From: Chitinophaga sp. S165
GTDB lineage: Bacteria; Bacteroidota; Bacteroidia; Chitinophagales; Chitinophagaceae
Assembly: GCF_003182155.1 (NCBI RefSeq)
Contig: NZ_QGTG01000003.1
Location: 186,001 to 250,000, forward strand
DNA: 64,000 nucleotides
Direction: 5' to 3'
Under the pieces are notes generated by a model. The model was not told where the DNA came from and made no database searches. It worked only from the letters and a program-made list of their open reading frames with translations. The translations under genes and the position numbers were made by a program. Positions 8,167 to 17,113 of the stretch are shown piece by piece (the first letter of the stretch is position 1; every line of letters starts with the position of its first letter).

Positions 8167-8793
8167 ATGAATATGGAAAATGAAAAGACAGAATTCTGGG
8201 AGTCAGCGTTTGTTGAAAAGCAAGAGATGTGGGGCTTCGCGCCGTCCAATTCAGCTATATTGGTGAAGGATTTCTTCGTGCGGGAATCAGTTAAGAATAT
8301 GCTGATCCCCGGAATAGGTTATGGCAGAAATGCGCAGATATTCAGAGATAATGGAATAACCGTAACGGGCATTGAGATATCGAAGACGGCTATTGAAATG
8401 GCGAGGAAACATTACGGTCCGGATATGATCATTCATCATGGTTCTGTGACGGATATGCCATTTGATGAATACCGGTACGAAGGGATATTTTGTTATGCGT
8501 TAATTCACCTGTTAGATAGTAGCGAAAGAGCGAAATTGATAAGTGATTGTTATCATCAGTTATCGGCGGGAGGCTATATGGTTTTTACTGTTATTTCGAA
8601 AGAAGCGCCTACTTATGGCAAGGGCGAGATGATTAGCAAGGACCGCTATGAGATATTCGATGGCGTTAAGATGTTCTTTTACGACAGAGATTCTATAAAC
8701 GCGGAGTTTGGCAATTTTGGATTATTCGAAATTACAGAAGTTAGCGAGAACTTCCCCTTCTTCCTGATCAAATGTAGAAAGGGAACGGACTGA
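8167..8793 (+). CDS. Class I SAM-dependent methyltransferase
   Basis: 208 residues. Motif I is MLIPGIGYGRNA (about 44-55), with the acidic ribose-binding position in TGIEISKTAIEMA and a motif-IV-like region GIFCYALIHLLD. The N-terminus FWESAFVEKQEMWGFAPSNSA resembles thiopurine/tellurite-type small methyltransferases. The start could also be the second Met two codons on (8173). Single gene between its own promoter and an unrelated downstream gene. Substrate unknown. Confidence 0.85.
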   Translation: MNMENEKTEFWESAFVEKQEMWGFAPSNSAILVKDFFVRESVKNMLIPGIGYGRNAQIFRDNGITVTGIEISKTAIEMARKHYGPDMIIHHGSVTDMPFDEYRYEGIFCYALIHLLDSSERAKLISDCYHQLSAGGYMVFTVISKEAPTYGKGEMISKDRYEIFDGVKMFFYDRDSINAEFGNFGLFEITEVSENFPFFLIKCRKGTD

Positions 8794-8868
8794 CAACGTC
8801 ACTGTACATGCGCTAATCATAATTGAGCCGTATTTGGCGAGGCAATACTTTCAGCTTAATTTCGCGCT

Positions 8869-9480
8869 ATGAGTTATTACATACGTGTTTTGGGAACACA
8901 AGATCCTGATATTCATTTAGACGAAATTATAGAGGCGCTCGACAACGAGGAGCTTAAGGTAAGGCTGGGCATTCTAAAAAGCGAATTGCCCGAAAAATGG
9001 ACGCATCTTGAATTGAAAAATGAAAGAGATAAATTGCTGGCGGTAGTAAACAGGGATGTAATTAAAGAAGGCAAATTTGGCAAAGAAGAGCTGGATGAAT
9101 TTAAGGAAACGATCCTTGATTTTCAACCAACAACGGCTGCAAAATGGCTGAATGAGTTTTTCGATCGTGTACGTGTCATCTACGCTTTCAAGCTAATGGA
9201 CATCGGATTGGAAGAGGATAATTACCCAATCATAACAAGTACTCAGTCCTACATATGGGAGAGAGTGAAAGGCATATTACAGGCTGACGAGGAAGGCTTT
9301 TCCAATGAAGAAGGTTATCATATTCTATGGCAATTCCCTGATGATGCAGACGGCTCCTGGAACTGTGCGGTGTTAAACGCGGATGGTAATTGGGAGAATT
9401 TCTGCATGGATTTAGCAGATAAGGCTCAGAGGAAAGCTTTTAAGGAAGGCGTGGTCCCGGCAGGAGCGAAGCGTGTGTAA
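8869..9480 (+). CDS. Hypothetical protein, acidic, no recognised domain
   Basis: 203 residues, charged and soluble, with no signal peptide or membrane segment. The N-terminus (SYYIRVLGTQDPDIHLDEII) and a tryptophan-containing C-terminal part (LWQFPDDADGSWNCAVLNAD) look like a compact α/β protein. I do not recognise the family; an immunity-type or phage-conflict protein is conceivable but unsupported. A TTTG-N20-TAATTTCG promoter match (8833-8864) ends only 4 bp before the ATG, which would give a leaderless mRNA. Confidence 0.7.
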   Translation: MSYYIRVLGTQDPDIHLDEIIEALDNEELKVRLGILKSELPEKWTHLELKNERDKLLAVVNRDVIKEGKFGKEELDEFKETILDFQPTTAAKWLNEFFDRVRVIYAFKLMDIGLEEDNYPIITSTQSYIWERVKGILQADEEGFSNEEGYHILWQFPDDADGSWNCAVLNADGNWENFCMDLADKAQRKAFKEGVVPAGAKRV

Positions 9481-9578
9481 CAAGGTTCTTTCCAATTTAG
9501 AGGGGGCGTTTGAGGTTGTACCTACTGATCGCTTTTAGTGATGTTTTGTGTATTGGAAATTATCTTTATTTTTACCGA

Positions 9579-10286
9579 ATGCCATATAAACAAATACCTT
9601 ACGCTTTTAACCCGGATATACGCTATCCTGCCTATCTCACACGGAAAGGACTGCTGCGTGCGCTGACTGTTTACATTCCTCAGTTGAAGGGACGTTTAAT
9701 GGACTTTGGCTGTGGCTCAAAACCCTATAAAAGCCTGTTTTCGGTTGATGAATATATTGGTGTGGATTACGACAGTGAAGGACATCCGCATGATGATGAA
9801 CCGGTAGACGTTTTCTACGATGGCAAACATCTACCATTTCCGGATGCACATTTTGATTCAGTGTTCAGCACGGAAGTATTTGAACATGTATTTAACCTGG
9901 AAGAAATATTACTGGAAATTAACAGGGTTATGAAACCTGGCGCCCGCATATTGATCACATGTCCATTTGCGATCTGTGAGCATGAGGAACCCAACGATTA
10001 TGCCCGGTATACGATATTTGCGCTGCGTAGTTTGTTTGAGAAAAGCGGATTTAAAGTACTGGAGATAGATAAAACAGGAGGTAACATAGAGACGATCATG
10101 CAACTTAAAATTACTTACGTGGCTAAACATATCCTGCCTGTTTTTCGTAAGATACCTGTTGTACGTTCTCTTGCCCGTCTGGTGGTTTATAGCTCGATGA
10201 ATCTTTATGCAGTGCTGTCAGCCGCTATTTTGCCCCGCCGAAAGGATCTCTATCTGAACAATATATTTTTGTGCGAGAAATTATAG
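9579..10286 (+). CDS. Class I SAM-dependent methyltransferase (Methyltransf_11 type)
   Basis: 235 residues from the ATG at 9579 (MPYKQIPYAF). An upstream in-frame ATG at 9510 would add an unrelated 23-residue extension. Motif I is LMDFGCGSKPY, the acidic residue lies in YIGVDYD, motif post-II is LPFPDAHFDSVFSTEVFEHV, and motif IV follows at RVMKPGARILITCPF. The HEEPNDYARYT segment is typical of polysaccharide- or lipid-associated methyltransferases. C-terminal ~60 residues are hydrophobic, so it may associate with membrane. Followed by a strong terminator. Confidence 0.85.
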   Translation: MPYKQIPYAFNPDIRYPAYLTRKGLLRALTVYIPQLKGRLMDFGCGSKPYKSLFSVDEYIGVDYDSEGHPHDDEPVDVFYDGKHLPFPDAHFDSVFSTEVFEHVFNLEEILLEINRVMKPGARILITCPFAICEHEEPNDYARYTIFALRSLFEKSGFKVLEIDKTGGNIETIMQLKITYVAKHILPVFRKIPVVRSLARLVVYSSMNLYAVLSAAILPRRKDLYLNNIFLCEKL

Positions 10287-10302
10287 TCGATCAAATATGA
10301 AA

Positions 10303-10339
10303 AGGACAGAATGGAATTACTTCTATTCTGTCCTCTTTT
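10303..10339 (+). terminator. Rho-independent terminator after the methyltransferase
   Basis: Stem AGGACAGAAT (10303-10312) pairs perfectly with ATTCTGTCCT (10325-10334), followed by CTTTTA. Confidence 0.8.
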
Positions 10340-10527
10340 ATTTAGTTAACTGAATTATGGATGACAATTGTTGACTCTATCACCTAATTTCGTTGTGGTT
10401 TTAACGTTATATCCCGTTTATCAGCCCTAATTTCCAGTTAAATAATTTTACTTTGTTTAAGTAGCTGTTTAGTATGAGTTTATGAATATTTCCCTTCCTT
10501 CCACAAGACATTAACGAGGTAACCCAG
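10340..10527. other. Intergenic stretch with no gene seen
   Basis: This AT-rich part of the 10287-10591 gap holds no credible frame. The flanks carry the terminator above and a promoter below. Confidence 0.5.
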
Positions 10528-10559
10528 TTGGCTCATATTATCTTCTGTCTATATATTTG
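10527..10559 (+). promoter_or_regulatory. Promoter of the lipoprotein gene at 10592
   Basis: A perfect -7 box TATATTTG (10552-10559) follows a GTTG (10527-10530) after 21 bp. The ATG at 10592 is 32 bp downstream of the box. Confidence 0.55.
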
Positions 10560-10591
10560 CAGCCGTAATATTATTTAATTTCAAATTTCTT

Positions 10592-11170
10592 ATGAAGAAA
10601 GTATTTTTTTCCGTTGCTGCCCTCGCAGCCCTCTGCTTTGTTGCCTGCTCGAAAGATGAAGACAAAGACCCTACACCTCAAGTTGATGCTCCAAAAGATA
10701 GCATCGTTGTATACCGCGATGTGGTATTTTCTATGGATGCTGGTGACACTATCGGACGTGCATTCTCTACCCAATATGGAAAAATGTATACTGATTCTAA
10801 GATCCCTACAGATTCAAACGCAAAGTACATCGACCTCGTTGGTGGTTCTGTGGAGTTAGGTACTATCTTCTTTGCTAGTCCTGATAGCCTGAGAGAACTG
10901 GAAGGCATCACCATTACCGGTGCTACTAAAACTATCATTCAGCACAATGTGACTGATACAACTATCATGTCTCCATTCAAATTTGATACCCTGGCTCATG
11001 CTTCTACGCTGAACGGTATCACTGTAAAAGGAGATGCTGACTTTGATGGTTTTGAGTATCCTTCTGTGCTTTTCTTCCAGAACGCACGTGGTAAGAAAGG
11101 TGTGATCCTGTACAAAGGAATGGCTCGCGACCTGACCACTTTCACTGTTGATATTAAAGTTCAGTACTAA
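10592..11170 (+). CDS. Hypothetical lipoprotein
   Basis: 192 residues. The N-terminus is a textbook Bacteroidetes lipoprotein signal: MKKVFFSVAALAALCF, then VAC with acylated Cys and a KDEDKDPTPQ linker. The rest is β-rich and has no family I recognise. A short motif, DFDGFEYPSVLFFQNARGKKG, lies near the C-terminus. It has its own promoter and a strong terminator, so it is monocistronic. Confidence 0.8.
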   Translation: MKKVFFSVAALAALCFVACSKDEDKDPTPQVDAPKDSIVVYRDVVFSMDAGDTIGRAFSTQYGKMYTDSKIPTDSNAKYIDLVGGSVELGTIFFASPDSLRELEGITITGATKTIIQHNVTDTTIMSPFKFDTLAHASTLNGITVKGDADFDGFEYPSVLFFQNARGKKGVILYKGMARDLTTFTVDIKVQY

Positions 11171-11194
11171 TAGTACAGATACATATTTAACAGG

Positions 11195-11228
11195 AAAGCC
11201 GTCTCAATTTATTTTGGGACGGCTTTTT
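11195..11228 (+). terminator. Terminator after the lipoprotein gene
   Basis: Stem AAAGCCGTCTCAA pairs with TTGGGACGGCTTT (one G·U) around a short loop, followed by TTTTTC. Confidence 0.85.
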
Positions 11229-11340
11229 CTATTGTGTCGTTGAGGTTGGGTAATTAAGAGCGTTTGCCGAGTGAAGCACGGAAACTTGGGATATTAAGTC
11301 GATATTTTATATATTGCGCCGTTTAAATCCGATTATTACG

Positions 11341-12747
11341 ATGCTGTTTAATAGCTGGGTATTTATATTACTACTTATTGTAACGTTTTTTATTTACTAT
11401 CTCCCGCGATTTGAAAAATTACAGGTGGGTATTCTGATTATATCCAGTCTGGTATTTTATGCATATGGACAACCGGGTTTGTTACTGCTGCTGTTGTGTT
11501 CCGCCACTATAAATATCATGATGAGCTACATGACAGTATATGGGGCGGTTAACCGCAGGAAGTTATACGTCACACTAGGCGTCATCATCAACCTGGCTCT
11601 TTTGTCTTATTTTAAATACGGGTCATTATTTGCCAATACCTTTATGGATACCTCTAAAGGTTTAGGGCATTATCTCACAATGATTCCTCTTCCAATTGGT
11701 ATTTCGTTTTATACATTTGAGGGGATCAGCCTGCTGATCGATGTATACTCCAATAGACATTCTGACGTACTGACCATCGATAAATCAATAAAGAAACATG
11801 TGACAAAAACGCTTTTTTTTATTTCCTTCTTTCCACACCTCATTGCAGGCCCTATTTTAAAAGCATACGAGTTTTATCCACAGATCGGAGAGAAAAGTAT
11901 AAAAACAATCGACTGGGAATATGTTTTCAGAAAACTCACAGTAGGATATTTTTTGAAAATGGTGGTAGCAGACAATCTCTCTAATGTTACTTTTTGGATG
12001 ACGGCGCCCTATTTTCAGACAAAATCCAGCATCACACTTATCGGGATGCTGCTCGGGTATTCTTTCCAGATCTTTGCAGATTTCGCAGGGTATTCAATGA
12101 TCGCGCTGGGACTTGCCAAAATGTTCGGGTATGACCTGCTGGAGAATTTTAACTTTCCTTACATCTCTACATCTTTTTCTGAGTTCTGGAGAAGATGGCA
12201 TATTTCGTTATCTACTTTTTTGAAAGAGTACCTCTATATTCCTCTTGGAGGTAACAGGAAAGGGCACTTCAGAACATATTTCAATCTCACGATCACAATG
12301 GTGCTCGGTGGACTATGGCACGGTGCAGCCTGGAGCTATGCTGTATGGGGCGCATTTCATGGATTGGCGCTGGCTATAGAAAGATTGATCAATCAGACCT
12401 TTCATATAGAAATTGACAGCCGGATAGGTAAAATATTGAAAGGTTGTATGGTTTTCGCTTTTGTGACGCTTGCCTGGTTACTGTTCCGTCTTCCGTTTAA
12501 CGATGTGGTGGATTATCTCAAGGCTATCGGGACAAACACACATGTACATAATGACTATCTTTTACTCTTTTCTATTGTAATCTATTCGATGCCGGTAGTG
12601 CTTTATCATCTTTTTTATCTCCTACCGGTCGAGTGGCGGTTATACAATATTACAAACCGGTATAAATACCTGGCTTACGGTCTGATGTTATTTATGATCG
12701 CAGTGAATAGCGGCCCTTCAGGCTCATTTATTTATTTTCAATTTTAA
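11341..12747 (+). CDS. MBOAT family O-acyltransferase (AlgI-like)
   Basis: 468 residues from the ATG at 11341 (MLFNSWVFILLL), the usual start of this family; an in-frame ATG 27 bp upstream is possible. There are about ten membrane segments. The conserved core is IPLPIGISFYTFEGIS, then SEFWRRWHISLSTFLKEYLYIPLGGNR, and the catalytic histidine in LGGLWHGAAWSYAVWG. Such proteins move acyl (often acetyl) groups across the inner membrane for O-acetylation of extracellular polysaccharide. The next gene, 5 bp downstream, encodes an SGNH-like protein that is its likely periplasmic partner. Confidence 0.92.
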   Translation: MLFNSWVFILLLIVTFFIYYLPRFEKLQVGILIISSLVFYAYGQPGLLLLLLCSATINIMMSYMTVYGAVNRRKLYVTLGVIINLALLSYFKYGSLFANTFMDTSKGLGHYLTMIPLPIGISFYTFEGISLLIDVYSNRHSDVLTIDKSIKKHVTKTLFFISFFPHLIAGPILKAYEFYPQIGEKSIKTIDWEYVFRKLTVGYFLKMVVADNLSNVTFWMTAPYFQTKSSITLIGMLLGYSFQIFADFAGYSMIALGLAKMFGYDLLENFNFPYISTSFSEFWRRWHISLSTFLKEYLYIPLGGNRKGHFRTYFNLTITMVLGGLWHGAAWSYAVWGAFHGLALAIERLINQTFHIEIDSRIGKILKGCMVFAFVTLAWLLFRLPFNDVVDYLKAIGTNTHVHNDYLLLFSIVIYSMPVVLYHLFYLLPVEWRLYNITNRYKYLAYGLMLFMIAVNSGPSGSFIYFQF

Positions 12748-12752
12748 ATTAT

Positions 12753-13607
12753 ATGATCCGGAAAAGTCTGATCGTCTTTATATTCATTTTTGCTGCATTC
12801 AATATTTATCTGAAAACCAGTCAGAAGCAGTTTGACGCATTTCAGTATCAATATCAGCTGAATGTGATAAGAGCACAGAAATATATTTATGATTCGGAAC
12901 ATAATCCGCCGTCGGTAATGATAGGTACATCACTATCTGCAATGCTGCCTCTGCCTGATAGTATATACAATCTCTCCATGCCAGGCCTGAATATAGTAGA
13001 TGGCATCGGAGTTATTAAAGCGGCACCTGCACTTCCCAGAACGGTATTTATTGAGACAAACTTTTTCTTCAGCGTTCCCAGTAAGTCATTTGCAGATTTG
13101 TTCAGCAATGATATTAATAATCAGATGAAGATCTGGTTGCCCGGCATGAGAGATCAGAACCAACCGGCGAATATCCTCATGAGCGCATTTAGAACCAATT
13201 CGAAAATGGTTGAAAGGCCTTCTCCGGGGAACGATGCAATACCTGCCCCAGCCTTGTTTGAAAAATTGCTGGAGAAGCAGAAGAACCGTTTTAAAGATGC
13301 AGATACACCAATTATTAACCGCGAATTGGAAAAAGTGGCGGAATTTGTACAGATGGTGACTGCCTCCGGCGGGAAGGTTTGCTTCTTTCAAATGCCTGTT
13401 GAGCCAGTATTAGAGTCCCTACCGCTGACGACTGTAGTCAGAGAGAGTATCCATTCCCGGTTCCAGCACCAGGAAAATGTTTATTTCTTAGACCCTCCTA
13501 AAGAACATAACTACCGGACAATGGATGGTATACATTTGAGCCCTACTGGGCTTTGGGATTACAGTATATATTTCAGGGAAGAAACGACACGGCTGTTCGG
13601 AAAGTAA
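12753..13607 (+). CDS. SGNH-hydrolase-like protein, partner of the MBOAT acyltransferase
   Basis: 284 residues with an N-terminal membrane anchor (LIVFIFIFAAFNIYL). The SGNH blocks are partly visible: the block I serine in MIGTSLSAML near residue 57, an asparagine in IETNFFF, and the C-terminal D-x-x-H in MDGIHLSPTGLWDY. This is the arrangement of AlgX/AlgJ- or PatB-type acetyltransferases that take acyl groups from an MBOAT partner. It lies 5 bp after the MBOAT gene, so translation is probably coupled. The glycan target is unknown; no polysaccharide cluster is adjacent. Confidence 0.75.
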   Translation: MIRKSLIVFIFIFAAFNIYLKTSQKQFDAFQYQYQLNVIRAQKYIYDSEHNPPSVMIGTSLSAMLPLPDSIYNLSMPGLNIVDGIGVIKAAPALPRTVFIETNFFFSVPSKSFADLFSNDINNQMKIWLPGMRDQNQPANILMSAFRTNSKMVERPSPGNDAIPAPALFEKLLEKQKNRFKDADTPIINRELEKVAEFVQMVTASGGKVCFFQMPVEPVLESLPLTTVVRESIHSRFQHQENVYFLDPPKEHNYRTMDGIHLSPTGLWDYSIYFREETTRLFGK

Positions 13608-13672
13608 GTGTTGTATAGATTAGTGCTTTTGTGGTACGAGGTTTTATGTAGCGTAATAAATATATGGAAAGG

Positions 13673-13699
13673 GCTGTCTCTGGATTGAGGCGGCTTTTT
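13673..13699 (+). terminator. Terminator after the MBOAT/SGNH pair
   Basis: Stem GCTGTCTC/GAGGCGGC (two G·U pairs) with a 6-nt loop, followed by TTTTT. Confidence 0.6.
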
Positions 13700-13763
13700 G
13701 ATTTTTACGGCATACAAGAACAGTGGGATGGAAGGAAAGTAGGTAACTTAACAGTATAAAGAC

Positions 13764-13889
13764 TACTATTGCTCCATTGGCGCTTGCACCTGATTTTCAA
13801 TTTGATTCATTCCATATTTATAAGCGTCCTGGGCTTGGCCAGTTCCTTATAGATATATCCCGGCATGTTGGAAATTGATGTAATGTTTA
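13764..13889 (-). pseudogene. Possible remnant of a small gene (minus strand)
   Basis: On the minus strand one frame reads SISNMPGYIYKELAK and then stops soon after. A shift by one base gives AQDAYKYGMNQIENQVQAP and MEQ before a stop. The joined reading is a plausible soluble C-terminus, suggesting a decayed gene with a frameshift. No start or promoter is visible, and the evidence is only compositional. Confidence 0.25.
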
Positions 13890-13919
13890 AAATAGGGAGG
13901 TCAATTTGGCTCCCTATTT
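13890..13919 (-). terminator. Terminator after the zinc-less alcohol dehydrogenase gene
   Basis: Perfect 10-bp stem AAATAGGGAG/CTCCCTATTT. On the minus strand it is followed by TTTAAAC. It lies 36 bp beyond the stop of the gene ending at 13955. Confidence 0.65.
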
Positions 13920-13954
13920 CGATTTTGTGGCCGCCATACTGAGAGTTTAGCACC

Positions 13955-14989
13955 TCATGCAACGGTCAGTACGATCTTCCCCTGGATGTGTCCCTGGGCT
14001 GCCCGTTCGTGTGCTTTTCGGGCCTCAGCAAGCGGAAAGGTACTGTCAATAGCAACACGGATTGTTCCCGTATCGAGTAAGCGTCCTAATTCTGTAAGCT
14101 GTTGGCCATTTGAGCGCACCTGGGTCATTGATATGGTAATGCCGCGTTCCTTTGCTTCTTCAGCGTCTGAAAAACCTAAGAATACCGGGAACAAAGCACC
14201 ACCACGTTTGAGCGTACGTAAGAAACGTCCGGTGGTCGGACCACCCAGTGTATCAACAACGAGATCTACGTCATGTGCAATATCCTCGGGAGCATTCTTT
14301 TTATAGTCTATAAATTCATCAGCACCAAGCTGACGCAGGAAATGCTCATGCTTACCCGATGCTACGGCAATGATATGGGCGCCCTTCAATTTTGCCACCT
14401 GAACTGCAAAATGTCCTACGCCGCCAGCTGCACCGTTCACGAGAACGGTCTTGCCGGCAAGTGGCACAGGGCGATGCATTTCCGGTTGAAGAGGGTTCTG
14501 TACATTATGTCCAAGCTCGACCAGGTACTGCCATGCTGTGAGGATAGCCATCGGTGCTGCTGCTGACTGGATATGATTTATGCCCGCCGGCTTATGCGCA
14601 AGGTCAGATGCAGGTGCCGCTACATACTCTGCATAAGCGGCGCTATCTCCAACGCTCGGAAAACGGATCATACCGAAAACTTCATCACCGGCTGAGAAGT
14701 TCTTTACATCTTCGCCTACAGCTGCTACCACGCCAGATATATCTGTACCCAGAATGATAGGAAAGGGGATGGTAGGCCTCCATTCAGGAGGAAGCATTTT
14801 ATAGCCGTCGCGCAGATACCAGTCGGGAGGATTGATGCCGACAGCACGCACGCGAACAAGCACCTCGTCCGGTTTTAATACAGGAAGTGGGGCGTCCTCA
14901 TACCTTAATACTTCAGGCCCCCCGTACTCGTGCAAACGGATCGCTTTCATGATGCGGGTAGTTTCAATATTCGTTACTTTGTTTTCCAT
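13955..14989 (-). CDS. NADP-dependent quinone oxidoreductase-like (zinc-less MDR family)
   Basis: 344 residues. The MDR family N-terminus MKAIRLHEYGGPEVLRYEDAP is followed by a GroES-like domain and a Rossmann domain with VLVNGAAGGVGHFAVQVAKLKGA. Zinc-ligand cysteines are absent, as in quinone oxidoreductase/ζ-crystallin enzymes. The frame starts at MENKVTNIETTRI; the family start MKAIRL is 13 codons further in (14950), and either could be used. An AraC regulator lies upstream on the same strand and may control it. Likely reduces quinones or enones. Substrate not predictable. Confidence 0.88.
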   Translation of the reverse strand: MENKVTNIETTRIMKAIRLHEYGGPEVLRYEDAPLPVLKPDEVLVRVRAVGINPPDWYLRDGYKMLPPEWRPTIPFPIILGTDISGVVAAVGEDVKNFSAGDEVFGMIRFPSVGDSAAYAEYVAAPASDLAHKPAGINHIQSAAAPMAILTAWQYLVELGHNVQNPLQPEMHRPVPLAGKTVLVNGAAGGVGHFAVQVAKLKGAHIIAVASGKHEHFLRQLGADEFIDYKKNAPEDIAHDVDLVVDTLGGPTTGRFLRTLKRGGALFPVFLGFSDAEEAKERGITISMTQVRSNGQQLTELGRLLDTGTIRVAIDSTFPLAEARKAHERAAQGHIQGKIVLTVA

Positions 14990-15165
14990 TTTGTTATTTT
15001 TTGTCTTATGATTTGTAAACCAGTAGCTGGTTTATTTGATAATAGAAGAAGATTGATGCTACAGGTACATGGCTCCGCCATAAGGCCAGTAGTAACCGTC
15101 CTGTATTGAATGCTTTTTTATAAATGTTATGAGATCTCTATAGCTGAGATGGAGAAAGGTGGCCG

Positions 15166-16068
15166 CTAATTAAAGGACTTTCTGAATACGTTGGGTGAAA
15201 GATTTGTATAGCGCTTAAATAGCTTGTTAAAAGACTGTGGATGCTCAAATCCCAGCTGATAAGCAACTTCTGAAATATGGAGCCGGGTAGTGCTTAAAAT
15301 CACTTTAGCCTGTTCAATTAACCTGTCATGGATATGTTGCTGCGCAGTTTGGCCTGTCAATGATCTGAGCATATCCGTCAGATATCTTGGTGAAACATTG
15401 AGATGTGTGGCTACCTCCACCACAGTCGGGATACCGCTCCGCTGATCAGCAAAACGGCCTGCCAGGTAGGTATCCATTTGACTGATGAGATCCTGGTTAA
15501 CCGCCTTGCGGGTAAGGAATTGCCGGTTGTAAAAGCGGTTACTGTAGTTAAGCAGCAATTCGATCTGAGACACCAGTACATCCTGGCTAAAGGCATCAAT
15601 ATTATTATCTAATTCGGCGGCAATATTTTCAAACAGGCCCGCTATTACTTTTTTCTCTTTGTCTGAAAGGAATAAAGCTTCGTTCACCGCATAGTTAAAG
15701 AAGCCATATTGCTGAATATGCTTTCCCAGCTGATAGTTCCGGATCAGGTCCGGATGGAAAAACAGGTTATACCCCTGATAGCAGTCTTCATCTATGGTTG
15801 TTGTTATAAGTTGATTGGGCGCCAGAAAAGCCAGGCTGCCTCCTGTAAAATCGTAGTAACCTTGTCCGTATTTTACCTGCCCTTTAAAATCTTTCTTAAA
15901 AGAGATCTTATAAAAATCGATCAGCAACTTGTGTCCACCGGTTTCAGGAATGGTACGGTTTACATCATAATTCACCAATGCCACTAAAGGATGCAGTGGC
16001 TCCGGCAGATCCATGTCCCGCATAAACTCAGGAATACTTTTATAGATGGTGGGCTGTATTGCTTTCAT
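15166..16068 (-). CDS. AraC family transcriptional regulator
   Basis: About 300 residues from the ATG at 16068 (MKAIQPTIYKSI); an upstream in-frame ATG at 16119 adds 17 atypical residues. The N-terminal sensing domain is followed by a C-terminal AraC HTH (TVVEVATHLNVSPRYLTDMLRS; LHISEVAYQLGFEHPQSFNKLFKRYTN). The downstream neighbour on the same strand is a quinone-oxidoreductase-like gene. A regulator-target pair is likely. Inducer unknown. Confidence 0.9.
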   Translation of the reverse strand: MKAIQPTIYKSIPEFMRDMDLPEPLHPLVALVNYDVNRTIPETGGHKLLIDFYKISFKKDFKGQVKYGQGYYDFTGGSLAFLAPNQLITTTIDEDCYQGYNLFFHPDLIRNYQLGKHIQQYGFFNYAVNEALFLSDKEKKVIAGLFENIAAELDNNIDAFSQDVLVSQIELLLNYSNRFYNRQFLTRKAVNQDLISQMDTYLAGRFADQRSGIPTVVEVATHLNVSPRYLTDMLRSLTGQTAQQHIHDRLIEQAKVILSTTRLHISEVAYQLGFEHPQSFNKLFKRYTNLSPNVFRKSFN

Positions 16069-16233
16069 GACTTTGCTTATGTTATGAGTGATCCGGTGTG
16101 TATGGCAGTTTTTCTGCATTCACATAACAAAGGTCAGTAAAAAGGGGGAGGAAAAGTTAGCCTGGATTGTAAAAAATGTAGCCTGAATTACCGGGGAGGG
16201 AAAACAGGTACTTGATTCATTGTTAAAATAAAA

Positions 16234-16253
16234 TACCCCACAAAAGTGGGGTA
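16234..16253 (-). terminator. Terminator after the first DUF6934-like module
   Basis: Perfect stem TACCCCAC/GTGGGGTA with an AAAA loop. On the minus strand it is followed by TTTATTTTAAC, and it lies just after the stop of the small gene at 16278. Confidence 0.75.
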
Positions 16254-16277
16254 CGCTTAAGGTTATTATGTTTAACA

Positions 16278-16469
16278 CTATTTCGTTTTTAACAGTTCAA
16301 TTGGAAATGGATGCTCTTTCAGCATGTGTCTAGCCTGTTCTATTTTTTTTATAATAAAGGGGCTGTTTCGAACTGCTTCCTCCGAAACTGATAATTTCCC
16401 CACTGCTGGTTTTTCCCTTTTATCCAGGGATTTTGAATGCTTTGTAGACATATTCTCCTGTTTAATCAA
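16278..16469 (-). CDS. Small basic protein paired with DUF6934-like gene (copy 1)
   Basis: 63 residues, Lys/Arg-rich, no signal peptide. A paralogue lies at 17114-17305; shared features are KPAVGKLSVSEE/KPVIGKLSFSEE, then KKIEQA and EHPFPIELL/EHPVPIELL. The C-terminal HP(F/V)PIELL tail is nearly identical in both. Its start overlaps the end of the upstream DUF6934-like gene by 8 bp, so translation is probably coupled. The conserved pairing shows it is a real gene despite its size. Function unknown; an antitoxin or effector-adaptor role would be speculation. Confidence 0.75.
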   Translation of the reverse strand: MIKQENMSTKHSKSLDKREKPAVGKLSVSEEAVRNSPFIIKKIEQARHMLKEHPFPIELLKTK

Positions 16470-16974
16470 ATTTACTTTTTTTTCTTATCACTAAAAATGC
16501 TCCATAATTCTTTCCTGATTCAAATTTACGCCATATCCCATCATCGTATCCGTAAACATCAAAAAAATCTTCTATTTCTTCTCTGGCGGCATTGATACCC
16601 ATCTGGTATAACCTTGTTCGTGCTGGTGTACTGCCTTTTGCATACACTGCAATATCACCTATGTGTGTCATTATATCAAGTACTGTATTCGCTACAGTTG
16701 ATAACACCTTGTTTCTGTCAGCGTTATTTGAAATGGTTAGATCATTTATTATATTTTCGTTTTCATTCCAATCACCAAAGGCCAGGTTGTAGATCGGTGT
16801 TCCATCAATCCAATCTCCAATTTCATAATAATCGATAACTTTCTTAATAGTACCGTTAGGTCCCTGGCTTTCAAATTCGAATCTGGAAAAGGTTTCATCT
16901 GTGATATAAGGATATTTCTCTCTTTTCATAGTGACCGTGAAATTAGGCTGATAGTTCAATTTTGAACTATTCAT
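16462..16974 (-). CDS. DUF6934-like protein (copy 1, full length)
   Basis: 170 residues, soluble. Core features are FEFESQGPNGTIKKVIDYYE, YNLAFGDWN, then DRNKVLSTVANTVLDIM and AVYAKGSTPARTRLYQMGI. I recognise this pattern as the Bacteroidota-restricted DUF6934 type. No function is established. An internal Met at codon 16 (MKREKY) is an alternative start at 16929 and matches the paralogue's internal Met. It forms a two-gene unit with the overlapping small gene downstream, duplicated immediately upstream at 17.1-17.6 kb. Confidence 0.8.
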   Translation of the reverse strand: MNSSKLNYQPNFTVTMKREKYPYITDETFSRFEFESQGPNGTIKKVIDYYEIGDWIDGTPIYNLAFGDWNENENIINDLTISNNADRNKVLSTVANTVLDIMTHIGDIAVYAKGSTPARTRLYQMGINAAREEIEDFFDVYGYDDGIWRKFESGKNYGAFLVIRKKSKFD

Positions 16975-17050
16975 TTTCGTTCATTTCTATTTCACATATT
17001 CATTTTAGCTAAATAGATCTGTGAGGAAATTATATCGTCCATTATAAGCA

Positions 17051-17080
17051 AAAAAGGATAGCATTTATGCTACCCTTTTT
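17051..17080 (-). terminator. Terminator between the two DUF6934-like modules
   Basis: AAAAAGGATAGCA pairs with TGCTACCCTTTTT (one mismatch, 4-nt loop). Runs of A and T on both sides allow it to work in either direction. It follows the second small gene on the minus strand. Confidence 0.7.
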
Positions 17081-17113
17081 TGTCGTGATGACAATGGCGT
17101 TGCCATTATAATA

